Source: Agrypnia vestita
Taxonomy: Eukaryota; Arthropoda; Insecta; Trichoptera; Phryganeidae
NCBI GenBank assembly: GCA_016648135.1
Contig: JADDOH010000285.1
Coordinates: forward strand, 1-64,000
DNA: 64,000 nt
Direction: 5' to 3'
The position numbers and the translations under genes are program-made. Each line of letters begins with the position of its first letter. The stretch's first letter is position 1. Below the pieces are notes generated by a model, which did not search any database, was not told the origin of the DNA, and saw nothing but the letters and a program-made list of their open reading frames with translations. Below are positions 22,690-34,669 of the stretch, in pieces.

Positions 22690-23140
22690 AAGCGAGGTCC
22701 CGTATATTTAAGAAGAAATAATAAATGAAACTAAGAGAAATACACAAATATCAATAATAAAACTGAAAATTTAATGCTGGGACCCTGGAATTCGAACCAC
22801 GGATCTCTTTACGTTACTCTACGCGTGTTACCAATTTGCACTATCCCAGCTACTTCAATAAGTCGTCATAATATTTGTCGTTATACTGTTGTCTCTTTTG
22901 AATTATGAATTAACTTATTTATATTACTTCCATTTTATTCGGGAATAATTCGATTGTTACAGAATATCAAACGAAGCTTGTGCCGTCCTTCCCGCTAGTC
23001 GATTCCGGGAAGAAGGAAACGTTAAGGTTTAATTAATTGTAATTAATTAATAATAATACATGTTAGTTTTATTTCAGTTTTACTTATTTGTACTTTGTGT
23101 ATTTCTCTTAAATTCATTTATTTATTTCTTATTATATATA
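22690..23140. repeat. Inverted-repeat element containing a tRNA-like block
   Basis: TTTAAGAAGAAATAATAAAT and GAGAAATACACAAA (22708-22750) recur as reverse complements at 23085-23130. Inside, 22783-22857 on the minus strand resembles a tRNA: a 7-bp acceptor stem (GCTGGGA/TCCCAGC), an A-box-like TAGTGCAAATTGGTAACACG and a B-box GGTTCGAATTCC. The D, anticodon and T stems do not pair properly, so it is a tRNA-derived relic or SINE head, not a working tRNA. Confidence 0.5.
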
Positions 23141-24310
23141 ATAAGGCTCTGTATTTTGAGTAGTTACCTAAACTAATCCTCGTAATCACAATTACCAATC
23201 ATCGAATCATTGCTACAACCGAATAGCAATCATGGCACATCATGTACACTTAATTCATTCTTAATTATAAATATATAGGGTATGAGTGTATTGTTTGATT
23301 AGGAATTTCCGCAAGTACTGGTGTAGGGAACTGATGTTTTTTTATGGATTGGATTACCTAGATCTATCTTTTTAATGCCCTTTTTGAAACCTAGGTCGAC
23401 GTTTCGGGATGTAACAAGTGTCGTTGACAATGCTTTACCTACAAAGTTACGGAAAACCGTATATGTACTCGGAGATATAAATCTCCCACAGTTGAGGCAA
23501 AGTGGCTTAAAATCAAACCAGCCATTTGGTTTGTAACTCTTAATATATTTGGAGGTTAAGTGTACCTTATATGAGATGTATGTACCTATACATAAATTGT
23601 AAATCTTGAAATGTCAACAAAAGCAAGGTACTTTGAACAAAATGGATGTATTGAAAGATGTATTAAAACAGATTGCCAGCTAGGAACATCTAAAACGTAG
23701 TGGAAATCATAACCTAACTTGCGGTACAGTTCTGTTCTGAGAAAACTTCACTTCTCAAGGAGTTATAGGATTCCAAATGTATTTAAAGAATTTAGAAATA
23801 AATACTTGAATCGACGACAACCATTATAGTTTGCCTATGGTAAACGCATGTAAAAATGCAATATATCATCTACAAAAATACGCATATATCAAATGCAGTT
23901 CGTATGATTGCTGTCAGCTTGTCGCGGTTGGCTATGGGGAAATCTAGTTAGGAAACGTTTTAGAATTTTTCGTTGGCAATGCGTGGGAATAAGTTATTTT
24001 TATTCGATACGTAGATTAATTGTTACATTCGAAGAGAATCAATTGGAGATGGATCCAGGTTTCTAAACAGCGTCCCGCTATCGTTGCAACAGATAAGCGC
24101 TGTTCCATGTCAAACTTATTCGTACCGAGGTTTATAGTTATTCTGTTACGCGGAATGAAAAAACTGTCACGCTTATTAGAATATCGAAAACGAAACACTC
24201 TTGTGAGCCAGTATCGGCAGTCTTTTGCGTTAAGGCAACGTTTTATTTTTAGAGAATCTTCTTCATCGTTTTTGTAAAGTTTTATTTGTTTCCTCGATAT
24301 TCGTTGGTTT
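23141..24310. other. Intergenic, no gene recognised
   Basis: Overlapping open frames on both strands at 24016-24438 match nothing I recognise and are probably chance frames in a less AT-rich stretch. Confidence 0.4.
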
Positions 24311-24932
24311 AGGTAGGGGTGGGGGGGGCATAATGGGGTAGAGGGGCATAGCGGGGAATCCCCATGACAGCTCGAACGAAACGCCGTGCAATGTTTCAAA
24401 GGGTTCGCTTTAATTGTCAGTCGGCACGTGACCTTCACGTGCGATCCATGCCATTGCGACAGCCGTTTATGCTATAAAAAAAGGCTAAAAAACAGTGTTT
24501 TTTAGTCTTTTTTTGTTAAAACAGTGTTTAAAAAATACGTGAAATTAAACAGAAATTCCTTCTCCAATTCAATTATATATTGTGGTGGTTAATTTTTCGT
24601 TTTGAAGCAGTACCTTCTGGACTTCATAATTAAAAGTACAAGATTGTCTGTGAAAAAGGGAAGATTTTGTCGGTTTATGTTTTGTTGTTAAAGTAACAAT
24701 ACATTCGCCCCGCTGTGCCCCCGCACAGGGAGCATAGCGGGGCAAATGCCATTTTACATTTATGTATTCACATATCGTAGATTTTTTATCGTAATCGTGA
24801 AAAACATATCCATAGTCGTTCGCAATGCATTAAACCATGATATTGAGCCAAAACTTGTTGTTTAATCATAATATTTTATCTTGTAGGTATGTTTGAGTCT
24901 TAAGTACCGCACTATGCCCCCCCCCCCTACTC
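24311..24932. repeat. Element with G-rich inverted ends
   Basis: The left end GGTGGGGGGGGCATAATGGG and right end GCACTATGCCCCCCCCCCCC are imperfect inverted repeats, and GGGGCATAGCGGGG-like motifs recur inside on both strands (24343, 24690-24740). Probably a non-autonomous DNA transposon. The G-runs could form quadruplexes. Confidence 0.5.
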
Positions 24933-25539
24933 TCGTCTGGATGTTAGAACGCTGACCACCATTGCACTCTGACTCCCATTACCCCTTTCTCCACTATGTG
25001 CAATTATTCATGAATTTTATTATGATAAAAAAACAGGTTAAGCCAGCATTATACATGAATCGGGAACAGGGTTTAGATATTTATGTCTTCATAAAATATA
25101 GTTTTTGTAACCGGATTGCGCACACGAACTATATCTAATTTTATCAGAAAATAGTAATTCTAACTAAAATCGTGTGAGTATCCTCCCGTATGATTATTTC
25201 TAAATTTAACATTTTCGCGAATCACTGAAAGTATACTCCACGGCACGAATCTTAGAAACTAACCGGTTTAGCGTTTTGAATATATTTTGTACATTTTATT
25301 TTAACACAAGCTCTCGACCTTGTAAAATAACTACATAAAATCGTCATTTGGATAAGAAATCTAAATAAACATCATAATGCAACGACAAAACACTTAACTA
25401 AATGATTAATAGAAGATAGATGAAATAAAAATTATCTCCATAAAGAACTATATAAATGTTAGTAAGTGTACACAAAAATATTCGATTATTATGCTTCAGA
25501 TATCCTCTTTCAGTTCTAGACTACCATTAAAATAACTTA

Positions 25540-25690
25540 TATCAAACATTAATTTATTTCAATACAAGTCAAATAAAGTGATAAAAGCCTTGCAGAAATT
25601 TTAAATAATATAATTTGTTTTGCGAAGCTTTCATTATTTTATTTGACTTGTATTGAAGGGGATGAATTTTTAATCATCGATATTAATTAC
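25540..25690. repeat. Central palindrome of the 51-kb repeat family
   Basis: TTTCAATACAAGTCAAATAA and, inverted, TTATTTGACTTGTATTGAA flank a short spacer. The same arms surround the centre of the palindrome at 51535. Confidence 0.7.
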
Positions 25691-26616
25691 TCTTACCTCA
25701 TTAAATTAACACCTCGTGTCAATGAACTTTAAGTAGAAATTGTTTATATTTAGCCATAAAGATCTATAAAAACGAAACATTCATTTATTGGCAAAGGATT
25801 TCAGGTACCTATAGATACATATATATATAAAGCGCAAAGGCATTTATTGACGCAGATATTACGAACAGTTACCTGTCAAAACTATGCACTTATTTAAAAA
25901 TGAAAACGGAACCATGGGTTTTGTAATGAGTCTAGTTTTTACATAAATTATGAGAGGCTGTGTTCATGAGTGGAATATTATTCGACTATATAATAATATG
26001 CTACTTAAACGTCTGAAATATCTGTCAAAACAGATTCAATCATGCGGTTAACTAACGAAGAAAAATCTGGGTGATGCAAATTGATTTATTCAATAGATTA
26101 CTACATTCAATTGGCTTTGGAAATAGTGGCAATGGAATTAATTAATTGTTCGGTTTTAAGAAACATAACGCAGTGCCACCTACGAAGGGCTCGAGGCAAA
26201 GAAGACCCATCATCCGATAATCTCAACGGTAAGGTCGCATGCATGGTAAGGTAACAGGAATGCAACAGGACTACGTGTTGCACTCGCAAGCAGTGCCATA
26301 ACTAGGTAGGAGCAATAGCTGCCTAGAAACAGGGCTCAGGACAAAGGGGGCCCATGTTATGTAAAACGTACAATTATTTTTATCCATAAAAATATTTATT
26401 TTCTTTCATAAATCTATGTGAATGATCGTGAGTATTTTTTGTTTTATTTATATTTGTTCCTAAAACGTAGGTTTCCGAAAATAAAACTTTGCAGAGGGCA
26501 CATGAAAAACTTTGCTTATAAGATTTATTATATAGTTATTGATTTAAATAATAATATTAATTTCTTCTTTAAATACAGCAAAATTATTTTGTGATGACAA
26601 ATAATTATATTTTATA
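25691..26616. other. Intergenic, no gene recognised
   Basis: Contains GCAGTGCCATAACTAGGTAG (26290-26309), which resembles a hAT-type terminus, but no partner end was found. No gene seen. Confidence 0.4.
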
Positions 26617-26666
26617 GAATTAAACTTTGTTTACACCACTTTTTTTGTTGAAAAAAATTCGACCAT

Positions 26667-26701
26667 GTTTCAGAGCCCATGGCCCATGGCCCCTTCATCA
26701 G
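26667..26701 (-). ncRNA. Hammerhead-ribozyme-like core
   Basis: On the minus strand CTGATGA (26701-26695) is followed by a GC-rich stem with GCCATGG repeats and then GAAAC (26671-26667) and ATGGTC. All invariant core bases are present; helix III would be minimal. Confidence 0.5.
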
Positions 26702-26885
26702 GATAAATGTAGGTGTACTAACAAGATTAAATTTTAAAATCGAAGTATAAATATTCAAAATGAATAATAATAGGTAATAAGTAGGTACTTTATTATTATT
26801 CATTTTCCATATATAACTTTTTAATATTTTGATTATCTATACATCGATTTTAAAATTTAATTTTGTTAGTATACCTACATTTATC

Positions 26886-26924
26886 CTGACAAGGGTCCAT
26901 GGGCCATGGGCTCTGAAACATGTC
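26886..26924 (+). ncRNA. Hammerhead-ribozyme-like core
   Basis: CTGACAA (one base off CTGANGA), a stem region, then TGAAACATGTC. GAAAC-AT-GTC fits a two-base-pair helix III ending in a GUC cleavage triplet, the compact layout reported for hammerheads of Penelope-like elements. Confidence 0.45.
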
Positions 26925-26968
26925 GAATTTTTTTCAACAAAAAAGTGGTGTAAACAAAGTTTATTTCT

Positions 26969-27665
26969 ATAAAAAATATAATAACATTAATGTTTTCAAT
27001 ACTGTGTTAGTGACGCGTGGCATTCGCTGATTCGATTGGGCGGAGTTTCAGAATACCAGTTAGACATTACCTATTCAGTAACTCATTATAATGTCTAAGG
27101 GGTAATTTGTTTTGCACTAATAATTTCAGTCGGTAGATACGTAAATATAATATGAATAAATAACACTTTACGTGTAAAAATGTGGTACCTAAAGCTCTGT
27201 GTCGTGATCCCCCGTGCAATTATGGTCGCTCCATCATCGTGACTTTATAGGAAGTCAGTGTAACACGTCCGAGAGTTATTACTCCGATGGCTACTTCATG
27301 GCCAATTTAAGAGTAGAGTTCAAATATAATGATACTACCTAGTTACGTATTTAAAATACACCTGCAGCCTCCCACGCCGTCACCTGCTTCTGCGGAGCGA
27401 ATCAAAACATTAAGTAAATTGAATGTTCAGAAAATATTTACCAAATGGCGACCACACTCAGATGGGATAACGAAGATAACATGGCTCATCGAATTCGTGT
27501 GCGCACTTCATACGATGAAAAAATCTGTGCATGACTATAATTTTTGGTAAAAAAATTAAAATATGACTATATGAAAATGAATAATAAAATCGGTTTATTG
27601 TCATTGCCTACCGAATACATTTGTTAATATTTTTCATTAACAAATTAATTTGAATATTTAAAAAT
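26969..27665. other. Intergenic, no gene recognised
   Basis: Short frames only (for example 27329-27550, +), without recognisable domains. Confidence 0.4.
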
Positions 27666-27669
27666 GGCG

Positions 27670-28150
27670 GATGTACGTGCTGTTCCGCAAAAGTCCTTCT
27701 CCGTGACGCGGGCAGCTGGTGGAGATAATCATGTCGCCAGGGTTTGTCCATTGTGTAGCATATCGAAAAAATAGATTTTTTGGCGCAAATGAGATCGGTT
27801 CGAAAATAATTTAAAAGTTCGTAATAAGCAAATGGAGTATTTAATCAAAAGATCGTATACGCTACATCGTAGATAGTATTATTAGTAAGATGTGGGTAAA
27901 ATTTCAAAAAAATCGGCCCAGAGATATCATGTGCACCTGTCTGAAAAAGGGAGTTTCGTTAAAAACGCAAAAGAATAAAAAAAGGGAGTTTCGCTAAAAA
28001 TGCAAAAGAATAATTTAGAAAAAGGGAGTTTTGTTAAAAACGCAAAAGAATAACTCAGCCAATTTTTGGAATTTATTAACGAATGAGGATTCAAGTTATT
28101 CTTAGAATTTCAAGCTATAAGATTTTTTTAAAAATTTCAATGTGGTACAA
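27670..28150 (+). repeat. Dispersed repeat, copy 1 (copy 2 at 34670-35160), with a local triplication
   Basis: Shares CCTTCTCCGTGACGCG, GATAATCATGTCGCCAGGGT, GTAGCATATCGAAAAAA, AGTAAGATGTG and GAGATATCAT in order with copy 2. In this copy the phrase AAAAAGGGAGTTTCGTTAAA with AACGCAAAAGAATA is repeated three times (27949-28055); copy 2 has it once. Probably part of a larger transposon. Confidence 0.8.
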
Positions 28151-28898
28151 CCCCTTAAAATGCTCTCCCTACCTCCAATAAATTGATACTACACCAATCA
28201 CAATAGATTTACGCATTATCTTTTTAAGTAAAATGCTAACATTATATTTCTCATTGATGTTTTTTTTTTTTTTCATTGTTAAAACTAGCAGGCCACAACA
28301 AAATACATAAATAATTTAAGCCGGATTCGAGATGGTTTCCATAGATTTTTAGCCGGGTTAATCGGCTAAGCCCCCCTCACTGATGAAAAATATTTTCAAA
28401 TTGAAACAGTGAAACACTACACATTTCCAGCGGAAAGTGCATTTCGGACAGGAAAAAAAGTACGACGACTTATTATCAGGCGATTTACTTCGATTATGTC
28501 GGAATAATTAATAGGTTTCCTTCAGTATTCAGTGAGTACCGGTGCCAATAGAAGTTTGCTAACAAATTCATTGTTTAATTTTTAATAAAGAGCGTTGAGA
28601 CAAGATTTTTATCTAAAAATGAGGTATTTCCCTTTTACGTAATTACTTGTAGATAATTGTTGACTCATCTGTATTGTCTAGTTGCCTGCGCAGTAGGCTT
28701 CGATGAAGAATAATATACATAGGTTATCGAAGGTCGAATAATAAGTATAATACTTCTTTTAAATGTTGCGTAGTAAAATATTACCAGCGCACTCACAACA
28801 ATTAGAAAAAGTTATAATGTATTGAGAATGTTACAATTTACAATACATTACGAGTAATCTTACATAGGTAGGTACATAAAAAAATAAAAATCCAAATG
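28151..28898. other. Intergenic, no gene recognised
   Basis: AT-rich with a T-run at 28260. No gene seen. Confidence 0.4.
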
Positions 28899-28902
28899 TT
28901 AA

Positions 28903-29500
28903 GGCGATCGTCCAGCAGAGTGAGCAAATTTCACAATTTTTTCTAATATCTTCTCTTGCTTTTTTTATCACATTTTTGTATGGAAATATCTCATTTTAAA
29001 ACTTATTCATCAGGTTACGTTTTATTATAAAATTTTAATATCTTTTCTTTTGACTATTGAAGTAAAAAAGTTGTCAACCATGTAAAAAGAGTTGAAAAAA
29101 CCCCACAAAAAATAAAATATATTAAAAAACAGTGTTTTTTAAAACATAAATTGCTAGTAAATAAACTAAGAGATTTTGTAATAATTGCAATAAATTTAAG
29201 ATAATCATTTATTTTGTAATATTATTGAATAAAAAAGACATCTCACGAGGTCATTCAATCATAAAAGGCCCACAAAGTGGAGCGATTTGTTTCATTTTTA
29301 AAACATCGAAGGTTTGGTAATTTATTAATCAATTATATAATTTATTTTGTGGCATTTTAACAAGATATCCATATTTAAAATATATGTAACCTAATGAATA
29401 AATTTTAAAATGAGGTATTTCTATACAAAAATGTGGTAAAAACGCAAGAGAAGATATGAGAAAAAATTGTGAAATTTGGTCTCTCTGCCGGAAGATCGCC
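28903..29500. mobile_element. 598-bp piggyBac-type MITE flanked by TTAA
   Basis: The ends GGCGATCGTCCAGCAGAG and CTCTGCCGGAAGATCGCC are inverted repeats that continue inward for at least 120 bp (CAAATTTCACAATTTTTTCT, ATCTTCTCTTGC, ACATTTTTGTAT). Both ends abut TTAA (28899-28902 and 29501-29504). TTAA duplication is the piggyBac hallmark. No transposase remains. A related left end lies at 58276. Confidence 0.85.
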
Positions 29501-29504
29501 TTAA

Positions 29505-30310
29505 CAAACCGTTATTTATTTTACTTGCGCGCATAGTTACTAATATATTAAAAAAATTATTTCGTTTTGGATACACTTTTGGATAAATTTCGAGACCTAT
29601 AGTAGAGAAAATAGGTTTACAACAAGTGCAGTAATCAGATGCATTCCTAGAAAAGGCCGCGAATACCGAGGCTACTTCCATACAAATATGTGTTTCAGAG
29701 AATTTTGTTGAATAAAATATTTTCTCTAAACAATATAACAATTAAAATTAAAACATAATAAAAGCATACAATAATCCACTGTGTTTTTTCGTTTACAAAC
29801 TTCCTTATACGTTGTCATTAATTTATCAAGTTGTCGGTAAAATTTAATTGTTATTAAAGATCAAGTCATAATCGATAGATATCGAATTGATTTGCCAATA
29901 AAAACATCTCTTTTGAGGGATCTTCTTTTAGAAGTCATTTCAGTTTTTTTTTCAAAGTCATCGTTTATAATGTCATTGTAGGTGTCTTATGTGATAATTT
30001 GTTTTTAAAAATCGGTAAAACTTGAGTTGCAACGTTTATAGGTCCTTGTCCAGTCTTCTCCTGTTTTTTTTTATTGAAATGCTAAAAATATTCTCGGAGC
30101 CTCAACCGACACTTTTTTTCTCGTTTGAGTGGTGGTTTTATTGCTAATCATTTGTGATACGATAATCATAACATCATCCCAAATTAGTCGAAATTCTGTT
30201 CACAAAAAAGCTATTATTAGGAGGTAGGGGAACCCGGGGCGGAACGGGGTGCTAAGCTTTGATAACAATTTGTGAGAGTTTGAAAGTAATAACACCATTA
30301 TTTGTTAATT
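29505..30310. other. Intergenic, no gene recognised
   Basis: Short frames only. G-rich GGGGAACCCGGGGCGG at 30228-30243. Confidence 0.4.
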
Positions 30311-31090
30311 TGTTAACTCGATCCGACCCGGACCCGGTCGGGTAATGACTCTAAAACCCGGGGTCAAAACATGCCTGGTTCGGGTTTTATTTGATATTTC
30401 AATTTGTAATAAAGTTCCGTTAGTTTAAATTTTGCGGAGCGAGCTCGGGCGAGTATTTCTACCGGCTTCACTTGGGATAAGCAATGAAGAAGTTAAACTT
30501 TCGTTCCTCTTGTGCCAGCTCCAGGCTTCACTTCCATACCATGTCTAAAGGTAATTTTTAATGTTTAAGGGATGAATTTTTCTTGCTTAAAATAAATAAA
30601 AAACGTACAGTAAATCTTGAGAGGCTGTACGACGCCCTTTGTACAGCGAGATTAACATCAACAGACAATGAACGAACATTTTTGGTGTCGACTAATTTTT
30701 GCACATAAATTAGATCATCATTAGGTGATAAGTCCCTCACAATGTTAACTTTCTTAAAATTTTATTATATAAGAAAATCTTAATTAAAAAAAATAGCCGT
30801 GTAAACTACTCTTATGTGTTATTTATCTTTGTTTCTTTTTTATCATACGTATTTGTAAGTTTTTTTATTTATATGTATATTTTTAAAATAGCCTATGTAC
30901 AAAAGCTGTGTACTCCTATAAATTCTATCTTTTTTTTTTTTTTATCATACATATTATTTGCAATAAACATTTTAAAAACGTTTCTTTTCGTATGTTTATA
31001 TTATGATTTTGGACCCGAACCCGGACACGAACCCGCCGGGTTTCCAAATATTGGACCCGGACGGTTTCAGAACCCCAGGTTTTCAGAATC
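30311..31090. repeat. Region bounded by ACCCGG-rich clusters
   Basis: Two clusters of repeated ACCCGG/GACCCGG motifs (30316-30360 and 31008-31075) lie in otherwise AT-rich DNA. Such clusters are often the subterminal regions of a non-autonomous DNA transposon. No clean termini or target duplication were found. Confidence 0.35.
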
Positions 31091-31384
31091 CTTAGTTCTG
31101 CCCCCGCGCGCAAAGAAAATATTTCACTATTTTTACATAATACGTGGCGTATAGATGCAAAACCGCCACTATCCATATGGACCCCATTTGTTCGAATCCC
31201 AATAACTCCAAATTCGCCATAATTCGGAATTTTTAAAATATATTCCAAAATGTTAATTTCATAGTAGATTAAATTAGTAGTAGATTCGAAAACCTCGGTA
31301 ATTCGTAATTGGAAATATATTTTAGACCCTTGCGCATACATTTTAAGTACTCATTTTTACTCCTTCAATGAACGATTTATAACT

Positions 31385-32240
31385 TTGTGGTGACATATTT
31401 ACTAATTAAATAAAACACGACTTGGTATATACCACTAAATATTTCTTTACTTTATTCAATATGAATAAACACCTCTACAAGTATCGGGAACGAAGTTCCC
31501 TTCCTCAGGAGGATACAAAGTATACTAAATTAAATGATCATTATATACTTAACTAGTGGGGTGGAGAGTAGGTGGAATAGAAGGGGAGGGGGGGGGGGGT
31601 TGTTAGGGAATTATTATGGGATTGTCAACGTTGGGTTTTTTATTTACAATTGGAAAAATGTTAAGAATGGGGTTGTTTGGGAATTGAATTTGACTGTTTA
31701 TTATATTGTTATTAAGGTTAATATTTTTTCTTATTTCTAAAACTTCGAAACTATCTAATTGCCTGTTATTTTTGTTATTTTGTAAAATTTTAAGACCTAA
31801 ATTGATTCAATTCAATTTATTTAATAATATGTACATTACAAACTAAGTGTTCAAGGCATACATATTATGGAAGTATAATATCAAAATAAAAATATTTAAT
31901 AAATTAAAAATAACATAAAATCTGGTCAAAGATGTAGGAGAATCCCGCTTCGGAAAACCCCCTCAGACGCATGGAATATATCAATACCCAAAGCGATTTT
32001 GTCCAGCATAGCTGTGGCTCTTCCAACAGGCATAACCATCGGCAGGTTGGTCCTGTATATTGGAATGTAATTGTCGAAAGTATGGTCATGTTCCAGTAAA
32101 GGTTTGAAAATTCCGAGTATCCATTTCTATTTAAACAACTTAAATGTTCATCGAAACTTGTAGAGGTGTTTATTCATATTTAATAAAGAAAATAAATATT
32201 TAGTGGTGTATACCAAGTCGTGTTTTATTTAATTAACTCA
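31385..32240. mobile_element. Inverted-repeat element of about 860 bp with a hammerhead-like core
   Basis: Left arm AATTAAATAAAACACGACTT ... AATAAACACCTCTACAAG is repeated in reverse complement at 32155-32236, arms about 90 bp. Just inside the left arm is a hammerhead-like motif (31508-31481, -). A G-run (GGGGAGGGGGGGGGGG) lies near 31585. No domain was recognised in the internal frames. Confidence 0.7.
31481..31508 (-). ncRNA. Hammerhead-ribozyme-like core, degenerate
   Basis: On the minus strand CTGAGGA is followed by a perfect stem (GGGAAC/GTTCCC, loop TTC) and then GATAC in place of GAAAC. Confidence 0.4.
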
Positions 32241-33190
32241 TTTTTACGTTACTTACTCATTTTTTGTGTTACCTGTTATCTGCCAAAATCCCCCGAACTA
32301 AAATATCCAAACCTTCTTACCTACTACAATAGTATACATCTGCAGAAAATATTTCAGAAGTCTGGCGGTCGCTGACTCTAGTCTATAACATTACAGCACA
32401 GAAGTTACACAGACGTCACTTTCGCTGTCGGCGGCGGATTATTTGACGGTCGATCCATTGTAAAACATGAAAATAATAAAAGTGACCAGCGTAAATAATT
32501 ATTGTAACGGGGAAATTTCAGGCGGATCAATATCTACGCGGGACCAATATCGAAAGGCTTCCGACTTATTCTCGAGCACTTCCTACCCGGTGCATTCGCA
32601 ATTTAGATAGAAATATTCTGTTGATTGCGATTAATATTGTATTTCAAAAAGCTGCGACGCCTTCGCGGATTATAATTAACGTTTGTATTTTCTTTTGTAG
32701 GAATTACGGACAGCCACGACGATTCGCAGTGAAACGCTGTTGCAAAATGGCGAATATAACAATACCTACGTATTGAGAATAAATCAAATAATAACTGTTG
32801 AAACGAGATTGAATCCATTATGAAATGTTGCACATATTTCTTTACAGGAAGTTTTGCTTTTTTGTGAATGGAATAAAATTTTATTTCGGTAAAACCAATT
32901 AGTCGGTTGAATTTAAAAATAAAGTAGACACCTACTGGGCCACCGACGAAAAGACACGTCTTATTCAGATTTCGAAATGGAACGTTGTTCTGATATCTGA
33001 ATGGATGTATGCATAATAGGTAGGTGTAGGTAGGTATACTGTAAATATGGCGCATTTTGCTTTTTGTCTTGGCGCACTCTCTCCATTTTAGTTGCTTGTA
33101 AATGCAGTCTAGAATAAGGCGGTTCTATAGACTAAGTGCCCTCGCCGACAAGAAAGTTAAATTTGTTTTTCTACTTATTTTCCCAAATCA
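32241..33190. other. Intergenic with CpG-richer islands
   Basis: 32370-32600 and 32640-32760 are GC-richer (GCTGTCGGCGGCGG, TGCGACGCCTTCGCGG). They could be regulatory or decayed repeats. The 32603-33055 minus frame has no recognisable domain. Confidence 0.35.
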
Positions 33191-33199
33191 ATACCAATA

Positions 33200-33560
33200 A
33201 AATTGTTAATTAAGATAAAATATAGATATCTCGCAGAGACGAAGCTATTTATATCAGAGAGCGTGTATGGAAGCTTGTATTGCGCACCCACTGGGCTTGG
33301 GACCTACCTTAGCTGGCTTAAGTGATTACTTCACGCAATGCAACGTTCACGATTCCACCCAATCAAATTTTGTAAGTTTTATATGTGTTATTTATGTAAC
33401 TTATTTTACAAATTTGATTAAACTACGCTATCGCAATCTATGTTTTTGAAAATTTATCATTATAATGGGTTATTAGGAAAACATTAATAAACTCGCAGGG
33501 CTATATTTCTACCTTATTATTATATCAATACTTATTGAGATATGCGACATCAAAGTTTAA
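33200..33560. repeat. Fragments of two repeat families
   Basis: 33200-33345 matches parts of the 8.7-9.1-kb MITE region (ATCTCGCAGAGACGAAGCTA, GCTGGCTTAAGTGATTACTT). 33480-33560 is a diverged piece of the 51-kb palindrome family (AAACATTAATAA, ACTCGCAGGGCTATA, GAGATATGCGACATCAAAGT). Confidence 0.6.
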
Positions 33561-34194
33561 ATTATCTATTATATTAGGACTCACTAATAAAAAATAACAA
33601 TAATTATTGTTGAACCTTTTTTTCTCATGTCGTGTAGTAAATTTTAATGAAATATTTGAATAGTTGGTCGACATCATTATAATGCATAAAATTATGAAAG
33701 TGGATGGAATGTTATAACTTACGCAAGGAAGCAAGATGATCTGTTTAGTCGCGGAGAAGACTTGTCTGGAGTATACGAAGTGTAACTTGTGAAGAAGCAT
33801 ATGAGATTTATGTAAAGCATTTACAGTTTAGTCAACGAATTACAGTTGAGTTGACAGCAACATATAAACTTCCATTAAGAAAAAAAATAAAGACAGTTGT
33901 AAATCAAGGTGTTATAACCATCTTTAGGAATAAAACAATACATTAAAATTTAAAAAAAAATATACGAGCCGCATAATATGATGTGTATGTTACATTTGAC
34001 ATCTCACAATTAATAATAGATATATTTATTAAGATATTAAGAATTTTGACGATGTCGATAAAACAAAGTGCTATTATATTTAAGAATTTGGTAAGTAGAA
34101 AAATATTCAATCCAGATCGCTTTAAAAATGAAATAAAAATTTTAATCAATTAAAAAGAGACTACATATAAGGTCGAAAAATTTTCGTTAACTTA

Positions 34195-34275
34195 CACCAG
34201 ACTGCCGTGGCGAAATTGGATAACGAGCCATCCTTGGAAGATGATGGAGGCCCGTTGTTTCGAATCCCGGTAGCG
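34195..34275 (+). repeat. tRNA-like block, probably SINE head or tRNA relic
   Basis: TGGCGAAATTGGATAACGAG resembles an A-box and TTGTTTCGAATCCCGG a B-box, with weakly paired outer ends (ACTGCC/AGCGGT). The anticodon arm is not clean and the sequence runs into a T-rich tail. Confidence 0.4.
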
Positions 34276-34669
34276 GTTAAAATATTTTTTTCATTAATTT
34301 GATTTTTCTGTACGTCTTTTCTAATTGATTAATAAAAATTTGTCTAAAATTCACAGAACTTCGTTCTGAAATTGCTTCACAATAATAATGTGTTTTCTTT
34401 AATATCATATAAATTTATTAATACAGTATCGACCTCTCGGAAAATGGGTTGGAACCATTTGACGGCCAACTCTATCACCGCGCGCGCTCATTGGACAAAT
34501 GAAATAGCGCGCACTTCCCCGGCGTCTAGTTTCCTGTAACGCATTTCCATCCATTTTCACGAAATCACCCCCCCAGATTGCAGAAAAGCGAGAGGGAAAT
34601 GTTACACATCAAAAATTGACGTAACTATTGCACACGTAAAATCGGTTTTATTATTATTGTATACCTTGC

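Larger units (their letters stand above)
26617..26968. repeat. 352-bp fold-back element carrying two inverted hammerhead-like cores
   Basis: Near-symmetric about position 26792: TTTGTTTACACCACTTTTTT at the left matches the reverse of AAAAAAGTGGTGTAAACAAA at the right. Each arm contains CTGANNA, a GGGCC/ATGGGC stem region and TGAAACATG. The outer sequence AGTGGTGTAAACAAA recurs after the hammerhead-like core at 48839-48866. Confidence 0.8.

Noticed and set aside
22783..22857. Functional tRNA gene (minus strand)
   Set aside because: Acceptor stem and B-box look right, but the D, anticodon and T stems do not pair and no anticodon can be assigned.
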